Assembly (NCBI GenBank): GCA_021325235.1
Contig: JAJPHN010000011.1
Location: forward strand, 1 to 64,000
Reading direction: 5' to 3'
Source: Terriglobia bacterium
GTDB taxonomy: Bacteria; Acidobacteriota; Terriglobia; Bryobacterales; Bryobacteraceae
Length of the DNA: 64,000 nucleotides
Shown here: positions 16,723 through 25,416 of the stretch, one piece after another
Layout of the letters: every line of letters starts with the position of its first letter
How positions within the stretch are numbered: position 1 is the first letter of the stretch
Position numbers and translations under genes: made by a program
Notes under the pieces: model-generated
The model's database searches: none
Told to the model about the DNA's origin: nothing
Seen by the model: only the letters and a program-made list of their open reading frames with translations

Positions 16723-18030
16723 TCAAAAGCTCTGAAAACCGGCGCGCTCGAGCCCCCGCACCGCTTCCGGATTCTTCATGAACGTCTCCCAGACGAAGCC
16801 GGTGCGCAGGTTCTCGGCCATGATCATCGAGATTCCCGTGTCGATGCCGATCACGTCCGTGTCGTACCACTTGGTCAGCGGATTGAAGGCGTTCACAAAG
16901 CCGTATTTGCTCCACGACTGTGGATAGTTGTTGCGCATGTTGTGCAGCACGCGCAGCGTATCGCGCGGCAGAAACGGCAGCGATCCGGCGGGCGCGCTCG
17001 GCACGACTGTGCCATCGATCGGCCCGGTCTCGGGCGGTCCGCCCCAGACGACATAGCCGTGCGCCGAGTCCGAAGCGGTGATGCCCCACAGATCGGCGCT
17101 GTAATCGGGAAAGCGCTTGCCGAGCTCGATGCAGAAGCGCCGGTGCACTTCGGTGGCAATGATCGAGTTCTTGAAGTAGTCGATGTACTCGTCCTGCTTG
17201 CCGCGAAAATCGAACCACGCTTGCGAGTACTGATGAATAAAAAGCGGCGCAAACGATCCGATATAGCGCAGCCCTTCGTATTCGAAGGTGGGGCGGTGCC
17301 AGGCTTTCCAGGCGCCAATGGGCAGCGGATATTTCTCCGAGCCCAGCCCGAGCAGATACATCATCATCAGCTCGCTGTAGCCGCTCCACTTGTACGGCAG
17401 GAAGCCGCCTTCCGGCGACCAGCCATGCGGCAGCAGCTCGGTATCTTCGCTCAGCCAGGTCCATTCCACCCGGTTGAAGATATCGGTCGCCAGCCGCGCA
17501 ATCTGCGAGCTGCGGAAATGCGCCCGGCAGGTCAGCACGCCGCAGAGCAGCAGCGCCGTGTCGATGGAAGAGACCTCCGAATCCCAGATGCGCTCGCCCG
17601 TGTTGACGTCGGCGAAGTGATAGAAGAAGCCGCGATGGTTCGGCATCTTTTCCCAGAGGAACCGCAGCGTCGTGATCACGCGCTCGCGCGCATCCGCCAG
17701 CGAAACGTAATTGCGCTGCTGGCCGATCGCGATGGCGGTCAGGCCGAAGCCAGTGGCGGCGATGCTGGCCACCGTGGAGCGGTCGGTCTGGTGCACATTG
17801 GCGCGATCCTTTACCAGACCGGTGGCCGGATTCGCCTGTTCCCAGAAGAACTGGAATTCGGTCTTTTCCATGTCTTCGAGCAGCTGCTCGTCTTCGGGTG
17901 TAAGCTTGGCTTTCGCAAATTCAGGCGAAAAGGTGGGTGTTTCCGCCGTGTTCTGCAGCGGCCCGCCGTTGGCCGCCAGCCAGGCAGAGCCGCCGAGCAA
18001 ACCGGCCAGCAGCTGCCGTCGCGATAACAC
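16723..18030 (-). CDS. Glucoamylase-like (PF10091-type) exported protein with a Tat-like signal
   Basis: I place the start at the GTG at 18030 (435 residues) because the protein then opens with VLSRRQLLAGLLGGSAWLAA, a good twin-arginine signal, and no longer overlaps the divergent gene at 18090. An ATG at 18114 would add 28 unlikely residues. The mature protein is an alpha/alpha barrel: FFWEQANPATGLVKDRA, then SSIDTALLLCGVL, HGWSPEGGFLPYKWSGYSE and a C-terminal WYDTDVIGIDTGISMIMAEN. These match the glucoamylase-like domain often linked to cyclic beta-glucan or glucan processing. The substrate is unproven. No clear Shine-Dalgarno sequence precedes the GTG. Confidence 0.82.
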   Translation of the reverse strand: MLSRRQLLAGLLGGSAWLAANGGPLQNTAETPTFSPEFAKAKLTPEDEQLLEDMEKTEFQFFWEQANPATGLVKDRANVHQTDRSTVASIAATGFGLTAIAIGQQRNYVSLADARERVITTLRFLWEKMPNHRGFFYHFADVNTGERIWDSEVSSIDTALLLCGVLTCRAHFRSSQIARLATDIFNRVEWTWLSEDTELLPHGWSPEGGFLPYKWSGYSELMMMYLLGLGSEKYPLPIGAWKAWHRPTFEYEGLRYIGSFAPLFIHQYSQAWFDFRGKQDEYIDYFKNSIIATEVHRRFCIELGKRFPDYSADLWGITASDSAHGYVVWGGPPETGPIDGTVVPSAPAGSLPFLPRDTLRVLHNMRNNYPQSWSKYGFVNAFNPLTKWYDTDVIGIDTGISMIMAENLRTGFVWETFMKNPEAVRGLERAGFQSF

Positions 18031-18089
18031 GTGATAAAGCTGAAATAGGTTCCCTGTCACGATCGTTGTCGTGGCGCATAAGCCGGTAA

Positions 18090-19082
18090 ATGACCGCAAA
18101 ACAAAAAACCGCAATCTGGGGCGGCGGAGTATTAAGCCTTGCGATCATCGCCCTGGCTGCCATCTTCATTATTCGACAGCTCCGTCCGGAAGCTGCTCCG
18201 GTGCTGACCGGAGTCGTGCTGGTGGACGATCCCGACCCGCAGAAACAGGCGCCGATCGGTTTCGCCAGCATCACGGCAACGGTGGGAGGAACACACATCA
18301 GGGCGCGCGGAGACGCCAGCGGATTCTTTTCGCTCCGGCTGCCGCATCAGTTCGGCCGGCCCGCACCGGTCAGACTGCGCGTCGAGAGCGACGGCTATCG
18401 CGCGCGCGAGTTTCCGATCGCGCATCCGGGCGAGATTCAGGTCCTGCACCTGGTCTCCTCCAGTCCCGCCGCGCTGCGTCCGGTCGCGCAGCCCGTGCTG
18501 ATTTCGAAGAGCGTGCGCGTGCGCTACTCTGAGCAGACCTCGATTACAACGATTGAGGGCAGCGTGGTAAAGGTTTTCGAGGTGCCGAATAAAGGCAATG
18601 TGCCTTGCGACATGCATCTGCCCTGTTCGCCCGACAGCAAATGGAAAGGGACGCTCGGCTCGACTGTGCTAGAAGGACAGGGCAACACGTTTCAGAACGT
18701 TCGCGTGACGTGCATCGCCGGGCCTTGCCCGTTCACGCGTCTGGAATCTCAAACACCGGTCGATCACGGCCAGAACTTGAAGATCTCGGTGCTGAACTGG
18801 TCCGAGACAACGACATTTCTGGTGGAAGCGGAAGTGGTGCAGACACATCCGGTCGAGATCATTCGGGAAGCCTACGCCGCCGTCTTCGGCTCGAGCATGA
18901 ATTTCACGCTGCCCGCGACGGCGCAGGGCGCCACCATCGAGGCCGAAGTGGGCGGCCGCGAAATTATCTATCCCATGGGACCGGATCTCCAGCTCTCCTG
19001 GGCCGTATGCAGCGTGAAGATGACCGGCAACGGCACCAAACAGTTCCACTGCGATCTGAAACCGGAGTACCGTTTTAAGTAG
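18090..19082 (+). CDS. Membrane-anchored protein with a carboxypeptidase-regulatory-like domain
   Basis: This is a 330-residue protein. One membrane helix (about 8-28) is followed by a transthyretin/CarboxypepD-regulatory-like fold (about 38-125, with GVVLVDDPDPQKQAP, then GFFSLRLP). The C-terminal domain of about 190 residues has Cys pairs (CDMHLPC, CIAGPC, and two near the end) that could form disulfides outside the membrane. I do not recognise the C-terminal domain. It is divergent from the glucoamylase-like gene with about 60 bases between the starts. Codon endings here favour G, unlike the C-ending plus-strand genes to the left. Confidence 0.65.
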   Translation: MTAKQKTAIWGGGVLSLAIIALAAIFIIRQLRPEAAPVLTGVVLVDDPDPQKQAPIGFASITATVGGTHIRARGDASGFFSLRLPHQFGRPAPVRLRVESDGYRAREFPIAHPGEIQVLHLVSSSPAALRPVAQPVLISKSVRVRYSEQTSITTIEGSVVKVFEVPNKGNVPCDMHLPCSPDSKWKGTLGSTVLEGQGNTFQNVRVTCIAGPCPFTRLESQTPVDHGQNLKISVLNWSETTTFLVEAEVVQTHPVEIIREAYAAVFGSSMNFTLPATAQGATIEAEVGGREIIYPMGPDLQLSWAVCSVKMTGNGTKQFHCDLKPEYRFK

Positions 19083-19480
19083 CCAAACGGCACTCCGAGG
19101 CGACAGAGCTGGCCCGCGTTCTCGAGTCACACGGGATCGAAATTCGGTGCATCCGGCGATCGAAAGAGGAAAATCTGTTTCGGGGCGAAAAGGGAGCGGC
19201 CTTTACTTCCGGTGCGCAATTCGAAAACCCCGCTTGCTACGCGTGCGGCTCAGCTAGCGCTTCCAACGTTTTGAACTGCTCACCGAGCCGCGACTGGAAG
19301 GAGCGGTCAGCAGACCGACAGCTCACGGCAGATGCGTTTCATCAAACACGGAAACGCGCTCCTCGAGATTTGGGGCAATCCCGCGCTGGCTGCAAAACTG
19401 TGGGCGGTGGTGGATAGGATGTGAGCGGGCCGGTAACTTTCCGCCGTCCAAGCGGTATTGTATCTGGAGGTGTTTCGCCT
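19083..19480. other. 398-bp gap with a possible gene relic and a repeat copy
   Basis: From about 19087 to 19235 the plus strand translates into a stretch that looks like protein (ATELARVLESHGIEIRCIRR, then a charged and Gly-rich segment) but has no start codon and soon degenerates; it may be the remains of a gene. A dispersed hairpin repeat follows at 19283. The last 100 bases hold the ribosome binding site GGAGG of the next gene (19466-19470). Confidence 0.3.
19283..19317 (+). repeat. Dispersed hairpin repeat, copy 3
   Basis: CCGAGCCGCGACTGGAAGGA is followed by GCGGTC-AGCA-GACCG, a five-pair hairpin. The first part agrees best with the copy at 14511. Confidence 0.8.
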
Positions 19481-19780
19481 GTGAAGATCGTTTTTCTCGC
19501 GGCAGCGCTGTTTTTGCCAGCGGCACTCGGCGCGCAGACGGTGGTGCTCGATACCGGCGGCTTTGATGCCGCCAAGCTGACGACGGATTGCGTTCGGCAG
19601 ATTCTCACGAACACCATGGCCGGACTGACGCGCGCGATTCAGGCCGAGGTTACGGCTGCGGTCGAGCGCAGGGTGCTGCTGCGAGTGCAGGACCGGATCG
19701 CCAGCCGCCTCGAAGAAAGAGTAGAGCAGCGGATCGAGGCGAAGATCGAGCGGCGCCTCGAAGAGAAACTGGCGTACTGA
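19481..19780 (+). CDS. Small exported protein with a charged helical tail
   Basis: The GTG at 19481 (99 residues) has GGAGG ten bases upstream and opens with a clean signal peptide (MKIVFLAAALFLPAALGA, cleavage likely near AQT). The mature part is almost all helix; the last 40 residues repeat an E-R-x-E-x-R-I-E-x-K pattern (EERVEQRIEAKIERRLEEKL) that predicts a coiled coil or amphipathic helix with alternating charges. No family is recognised. It ends 5 bases from the convergent hflX stop. Confidence 0.65.
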   Translation: MKIVFLAAALFLPAALGAQTVVLDTGGFDAAKLTTDCVRQILTNTMAGLTRAIQAEVTAAVERRVLLRVQDRIASRLEERVEQRIEAKIERRLEEKLAY

Positions 19781-19785
19781 GCGGG

Positions 19786-21113
<1,328 letters not shown>

Positions 21114-21114
<1 letters not shown>

Positions 21115-21383
21115 TATTCGACGCCTTCGCCAGCGTCGGCCGGTTGCGGCGCCCCGGGCGTGGAGGGACCGTGCACCGGACGCGATACCACCACGGTCGA
21201 GATAGCGTGCTTGAAGATGAGCTGCTCCTGGTTATTGGACTCGAGCACAACCGAGTATTTATCGAAGCTCCGAATGCGTCCGGAAAGCTTGACGCCGCTC
21301 ATCAGGTAGATGGTCAAAAACGTGCGGTCTTTCCGGGCGTTGTTGAGAAAGGCCTCTTGGATATTCTGCGCGAGCTTTTCCAT
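21114..21383 (-). CDS. hfq: RNA chaperone Hfq
   Basis: The ATG at 21383 gives 89 residues starting [20 protein letters not shown], as in known Hfq proteins, with GGGAAG just upstream; an in-frame ATG at 21446 would add 21 residues not typical of the family. The Sm1 fold is followed by the Sm2 signature FKHAISTV (about 57-64). The C-terminal tail is short, Pro- and Gly-rich. Hfq hexamers match small RNAs to mRNAs, which makes small-RNA regulation in this organism likely. It is followed by hflX with a one-base overlap. Confidence 0.95.
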
Positions 21384-21559
21384 TTTCTTCCCTTGTTCGT
21401 TTGGCAGCGCGGTCTCAAAGGCGCAAACTCGAAGTGCTGTATTCACGCAGCGTGGGTGCTATCCCAGCTATCTGGATTATAAGCGCTGGAGGCGCGTTAC
21501 ATAGCCGCTGTACAGTACCGCAAGGGTACGTTCCGGGCGAATTTGATACGCTGCCCGGC

Positions 21560-22000
21560 ATGCGCCCGCAACCGCTGATCACCGTGACCGATGTCGAAGC
21601 GAGCAGCCGGTGGTATCAGCGACTGCTTGGCTGCCGGAGCAACCACGGCGGCCCGGTTTATGAGCAGCTGGTAGCGAACGGGGAGCTCGTGCTGCAGCTG
21701 CACAGCTTCGAAGCGGAGCACCACCACGGTCCGATTGGAGATCGCGAGCGGAAGCCGTACGGAAACGGCGTCTTGCTGTGGTTCGAAGTCGACGATTTCG
21801 ATGCGGCCGTCGAGCGCGCGGCCAAGATGGGCGCCGAGATCGTGCTGCCGCGGCATCGCAATCCCCCGGACGGAGAGGGCGGCCCGAATCACTGGGAGTG
21901 CTGGTTGCGGGATCCGGACGGGTACGTGGTGGTAGTCGCCAGTCCTTACGGAACGGCAGATGGGACGTGGCATCCGGAGGGCAACCCGTTTGGGGGTTAA
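21560..22000 (+). CDS. VOC/glyoxalase-fold protein
   Basis: This is a 146-residue protein from the ATG at 21560; longer in-frame starts run back through non-coding sequence next to hfq. It opens with a strand of the VOC type (MRPQPLITVTDVEASSRWYQ), has the middle strand LLWFEVDDFDAAVERA and ends with HWECWLRDPDGYVVVVASP. Glyoxalase/bleomycin-resistance-like proteins use these strands to hold a metal; the family has many functions and the substrate is unknown. Confidence 0.78.
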   Translation: MRPQPLITVTDVEASSRWYQRLLGCRSNHGGPVYEQLVANGELVLQLHSFEAEHHHGPIGDRERKPYGNGVLLWFEVDDFDAAVERAAKMGAEIVLPRHRNPPDGEGGPNHWECWLRDPDGYVVVVASPYGTADGTWHPEGNPFGG

Positions 22001-22117
22001 TGCGTTTTCGGAGGCATGCGGCCGATACGGATCGGACAACTAGGCCGGATCGGACCACCCAATTTGCAACTCGGGCCGGGCTTGCCGAGAATCGTGAATG
22101 GCAGGTTAAAGGAAATC

Positions 22118-22831
22118 ATGTATCAGCAGCCGAAGGTGCTCATCTTTCTTGGTCCCCCCGGTTCGGGCAAAGGCACACAGGCCGCGCGGCTTTCGGCCGC
22201 ACTCGAGATTCCGGCTATTTCGACTGGCGAGATTCTGCGACGCGAGTGCCAGTCGGGAAGCGAACTCGGCCGGCGGGTGCAGGCAGTCCTGCGCTCGGGC
22301 GCGCTGGTGGAAGACGAGCTGATGAACGAAATCGTGGAAAAGCGACTGGCGAAGAAAGATTGCCGGGGCGGCTGCATTCTGGACGGCTTTCCGCGAACGG
22401 TGGAACAAGCCCAGCATCTGGACGGAATGCTGCGCCGTCTGGGGATGCGCCAGCCCGCCGTGTTTGATTTTGCGGTTTCGCCGGACGAGCTGATTTCGCG
22501 GCTCGAGCGACGCCGGCATTGCCCGACCTGCGGACGGATTTACAGCATCGAGAAGAGCGATTCGGTTTACTCGAGTTACTGCCTGAACGACGGAGCGCGC
22601 CTGGAATGCCGCGCTGACGATCAGCCGCACGTGATCGAAGAGCGCTTCCGGGTTTACGAGCGCAATGCGCGCGAACTGGTCCGCTTTTACGAGCGCGCCG
22701 AGTACCACCGGATTGTCGCCGGGCGGCCGGTGGATCACGTGACCGGCCAACTGTTCCACGCACTCGGACTTTCGGATCTCTCGCCGCTCCCGGCCCAAAG
22801 AGCCCCGCGGCTGGCTGTCGCTGCCTGCTAG
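22118..22831 (+). CDS. adk: Adenylate kinase, zinc-LID type
   Basis: The ATG at 22118 gives 237 residues with AAAGGA five bases upstream. The P-loop is GPPGSGKGT (12-20), followed by DGFPRT and a LID domain with CPTC, 16 residues, then CLND. This C-x2-C-x16-C-x2-D arrangement is the zinc site of Gram-positive-type kinases. The enzyme interconverts ATP + AMP and two ADP in the cytosol. It is not in the usual ribosomal-protein cluster next to secY, so it may be an additional copy. The C-terminal 20 residues extend beyond the standard fold. Confidence 0.9.
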   Translation: MYQQPKVLIFLGPPGSGKGTQAARLSAALEIPAISTGEILRRECQSGSELGRRVQAVLRSGALVEDELMNEIVEKRLAKKDCRGGCILDGFPRTVEQAQHLDGMLRRLGMRQPAVFDFAVSPDELISRLERRRHCPTCGRIYSIEKSDSVYSSYCLNDGARLECRADDQPHVIEERFRVYERNARELVRFYERAEYHRIVAGRPVDHVTGQLFHALGLSDLSPLPAQRAPRLAVAAC

Positions 22832-22888
22832 CACCACAAAAACATTTGCGCCTGTGATACAAACAGGCTTACGCTGGAACAAATCGGT

Positions 22889-23251
22889 ATGAGACTGGGA
22901 GTTGTTCTGCGCTGCCTGTGTATTGCATCCGGAGTCGCGGTGGGAACCGCTGCGGCGCTGGCGCGATCGCGGCGTGTGCGCCGAGCCATCGAAGCCGCGC
23001 GCATCGCGGGGGAATCCCGTCCCTGCGCGCTGAAGCCTGCGCAGCGAAGCGCCGAACCCGTGCGGCGCGATTACTTCGTGATCACGAAAATGCGCGGCAG
23101 TTGCGGGCCTCAGAAGTGGGTACTACAGGGCTTCGGCCGCTTCGAGTGCCTGCTGCTCTTCGATTCCTGGCGCGAGGCGATGGATCAGGCCTGTTTCCGC
23201 ACCGAGAATCTGGCCGACGCGGAGTTTGTTCCGCTGGCGTCGCTGCGCTAA
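22889..23251 (+). CDS. Hypothetical protein with an N-terminal hydrophobic segment
   Basis: This is a 120-residue protein. A hydrophobic stretch (about 4-25) is followed by a very basic segment (ARSRRVRRAIEAAR). The C-terminal domain of about 60 residues has DYFVITKMRGSCGPQKWVL and FECLLLFDSWREAMDQA. The first part could anchor it in the membrane. I do not recognise the family. The coding pattern is regular, and it stands between adk and the DUF3309 gene on the same strand. Confidence 0.5.
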   Translation: MRLGVVLRCLCIASGVAVGTAAALARSRRVRRAIEAARIAGESRPCALKPAQRSAEPVRRDYFVITKMRGSCGPQKWVLQGFGRFECLLLFDSWREAMDQACFRTENLADAEFVPLASLR

Positions 23252-23308
23252 TTTCATTCCGTTACAAAGTCTGTAGTATTTCGGGCCAGCAAGCCGTCCT
23301 ACAAACGA

Positions 23309-23461
23309 ATGAGCCTGATACTTCTGCTGATCATTCTGATTCTTCTGATTGGGGCTGTTCCGGCGTGGCCCTATTCACGCGGATGGGGCTACTATCCGTC
23401 GGGCGGCCTGGGGCTGCTGTTGATTATCGTGATCGTGCTCCTGCTGCTGCACATCATTTAG
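23309..23461 (+). CDS. DUF3309 small membrane protein
   Basis: This is a 50-residue protein starting with the ATG at 23309. Two hydrophobic segments (LILLLIILILLIGAVPA, and LGLLLIIVIVLLLLHII at the end) flank the signature WPYSRGWGYYPSGGLG, which is diagnostic for DUF3309, a small bacterial family of unknown function. Its stop overlaps the convergent NTF2-like gene by 8 bases. No Shine-Dalgarno sequence is visible, but the family match is clear. Confidence 0.9.
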   Translation: MSLILLLIILILLIGAVPAWPYSRGWGYYPSGGLGLLLIIVIVLLLLHII

Positions 23462-23945
23462 CGCCGCTATTCTGCTTGAATTTAAGCGCCGCTCCATCGA
23501 AGGTGCTTACCTGAGCCGCCATCAGGCCGTCATGCGTTTCGTAGGCGTCAGCGCCACGATAGGGCTCGGCGAGGAACGGCGCATCGGCGCGCCATTGCAC
23601 GTTGATCGTGTCGCCGACCACCTGAATGTGCTCGCTGGTGATCTTGAGCCCGCAGGTTCCGCCCTGTGATGGCGGCTTGACGACTTTGGCGAACATTTCG
23701 CCGATCGCCTGACGTCCGCGCACGACCATTCCGTTGGGAAAGAAGAGCTCGGCGTTTTCGGGATACTGCGCCATCAGGCGCGGCCAGTCGCAGGAGCTGA
23801 AAGCGGCCAGATGCTCCTGGATAACCTTTTCCGGCGTGGGCTGGCGCTTCTGAGCAGGCAACTGGCGGGATTGCGCGAGGAGGAGCGTCACTGAGAATGC
23901 CGCAAGCGCGGCGGCTGGGAGTGGCGTGGAGAGAATCACTTTCAT
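23454..23945 (-). CDS. Exported NTF2-fold (SnoaL-like) protein
   Basis: This is a 163-residue protein with a signal peptide (about 1-24, hydrophobic through ALAAFSVTLLLA). The NTF2-like body shows the usual first helix, VIQEHLAAFSSCDWPRLMAQ, and ENAELFFPNGMVVRGRQAIG, the pattern of ketosteroid-isomerase-like domains. A ligand-binding or isomerase role outside the cytoplasm is possible; no catalytic residues can be assigned. It faces the aldo/keto reductase gene divergently with about 60 bases between. Confidence 0.75.
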   Translation of the reverse strand: MKVILSTPLPAAALAAFSVTLLLAQSRQLPAQKRQPTPEKVIQEHLAAFSSCDWPRLMAQYPENAELFFPNGMVVRGRQAIGEMFAKVVKPPSQGGTCGLKITSEHIQVVGDTINVQWRADAPFLAEPYRGADAYETHDGLMAAQVSTFDGAALKFKQNSGAK

Positions 23946-24006
23946 CTTCGTTCAAAGATAACCAATGGGTCTGCTGCAAGCGAGCTGCTGCGCGCATCAT
24001 AGGCGT

Positions 24007-24975
24007 ATGGAAAGAAGAAAACTTGGCGAATCGGGACTCGAAGTCGCGCCGCTTTGCCTGGGCGGCAACGTTTTCGGCTGGACGGCGGATGAGAAGACCT
24101 CATTTCGCATTCTGGACAGCTATCTGGATCAGGGCGGCAACTTCGTCGATACGGCGGATGTGTATTCGCGCTGGGTGCCCGGGCATGAGGGCGGCGAATC
24201 GGAGACGATTCTGGGCCGGTGGTTCAAACAGAGCCGGAAGCGGCAGCAGATCATTTTGGCGACCAAGGTGGGAATGGAGATGGGCGCCAGTAAAAAGGGG
24301 CTTTCGAGAGCGTACATCCTGCGCGCGGCGGAAGATTCGCTGCGGCGCTTGCAGACCGACTACATCGATCTCTACCAGGCGCACAAAGACGACGAATCGA
24401 CGCCGCTGGAAGAGACGCTCGAGGCGTTTGCCACGCTGATCAAGCAGGGGAAGGCGCGCGCAATCGGAGCTTCAAATTATTCGGCGGCGAGGCTGGAGGA
24501 AGCGCTCGAGATCAGCAAGCAGAAGGGCTGGCCCCGATATGAGAGTCTGCAGCCGGAATACAATCTTTACGACCGGAGCGCCTATGAATCGGAGCTCGAG
24601 CCGGTGGCGCAAAAGGCCGGGCTGGGCGTAATTCCGTATTATTCGCTGGCGGCTGGTTTCCTGAGCGGGAAATATCGTTCGGAGCAGGATGTGGAAGGCA
24701 AGGCGCGGGCGTACCGGGTGAAGAATTACCTGAACGATCGCGGCTACCGGATTTTGAGCGCGCTCGATGAAGTAGCAAAAGAGCACGGTGCGAATCCCGC
24801 CAAAGTGGCGCTGGCGTGGCTGATCGCGCGGCCGAGTATCGCGGCGCCGATCGCGAGCGCGACGAGCACGGAGCAGTTGAAGGATCTGGTAGGCGCGGTG
24901 GAGCTGAAGCTGAGCCCGGAGGCGATTACGAAGTTGGATGAAGCGAGCGCACCCGCACACGCCGCAGCAGGTTGA
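24007..24975 (+). CDS. Aldo/keto reductase
   Basis: This is a 322-residue NADPH-dependent oxidoreductase of the AKR superfamily. The ATG at 24007 gives the usual beginning MERRKLGESGLEVAPLCLGG. The catalytic tetrad can be seen as Asp and Tyr in NFVDTADVYS, Lys in LATKVG and His in LYQAHKDDE. The middle has AIGASNYSAARLEEAL and LQPEYNLYDR, and the cofactor segment is near the C-terminus. It probably reduces a carbonyl compound; the substrate is unknown. Length and motifs are complete. It ends 4 bases from the convergent NTF2-like gene. Confidence 0.92.
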   Translation: MERRKLGESGLEVAPLCLGGNVFGWTADEKTSFRILDSYLDQGGNFVDTADVYSRWVPGHEGGESETILGRWFKQSRKRQQIILATKVGMEMGASKKGLSRAYILRAAEDSLRRLQTDYIDLYQAHKDDESTPLEETLEAFATLIKQGKARAIGASNYSAARLEEALEISKQKGWPRYESLQPEYNLYDRSAYESELEPVAQKAGLGVIPYYSLAAGFLSGKYRSEQDVEGKARAYRVKNYLNDRGYRILSALDEVAKEHGANPAKVALAWLIARPSIAAPIASATSTEQLKDLVGAVELKLSPEAITKLDEASAPAHAAAG

Positions 24976-24979
24976 AGTT

Positions 24980-25333
24980 TTATTTCGGGTAGGGAGCGGT
25001 ATCGAAGTAGATGTCGAACGAGACGATCCGTCCATCCCGTACGCGGAAAAGCTCGGCGACGTCGCTGGTGAAGGCGGGGCGGTTGGGCGGCTGCAGGTCG
25101 TAATGGGTCAGGGCGCAGGCGCGCTCGCCATCGATCAGCAGGTCTTTCACTTCGAATGATCCGATCATCGAGTAGAAGGGCCTGGTGGCCGCGAGGAAGG
25201 CCGCTTTACCGTTGATCTGGCGTACGGGTGTGGTGAAGCTGCGGAACGAGAGATCCTCGGCGAGGAAGGCATCCCAGCCGCTCTTTTCTTTCAACGCGGC
25301 AAAGTAGTGCGCGAGCGTTTCTCTGGTGGTCAT
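24980..25333 (-). CDS. NTF2-fold (SnoaL-like) protein
   Basis: This is a 117-residue cytosolic protein with no signal. The sequence begins MTTRETLAHYFAALKEKSGW, followed by LAEDLSFRSFTTP, a helix with AAFLAATRPFYSM and the final strands VAELFRVRDGRIVSFDIYFD. It is a complete NTF2-like domain. Members are isomerases, hydrolases or dimerisation modules. It is the third NTF2-fold gene in the window (with 4220 and 23454); the three are not close relatives by eye. Confidence 0.78.
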   Translation of the reverse strand: MTTRETLAHYFAALKEKSGWDAFLAEDLSFRSFTTPVRQINGKAAFLAATRPFYSMIGSFEVKDLLIDGERACALTHYDLQPPNRPAFTSDVAELFRVRDGRIVSFDIYFDTAPYPK

Positions 25334-25416
25334 GCCTGTTATCTATAACAGCGACGCCCGGCAAAAGCCAAGAACTTCGACTCTGCCGGGCGTCGTAGGG
25401 CCAAGTTGGCTATGCT

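Noticed and set aside
22016-22117. A longer adenylate kinase starting at 22016
   Set aside because: The GGAGG before that ATG is too close, and the extra 34 residues do not match the family. The start at 22118 has a well-placed AAAGGA and the normal N-terminus.
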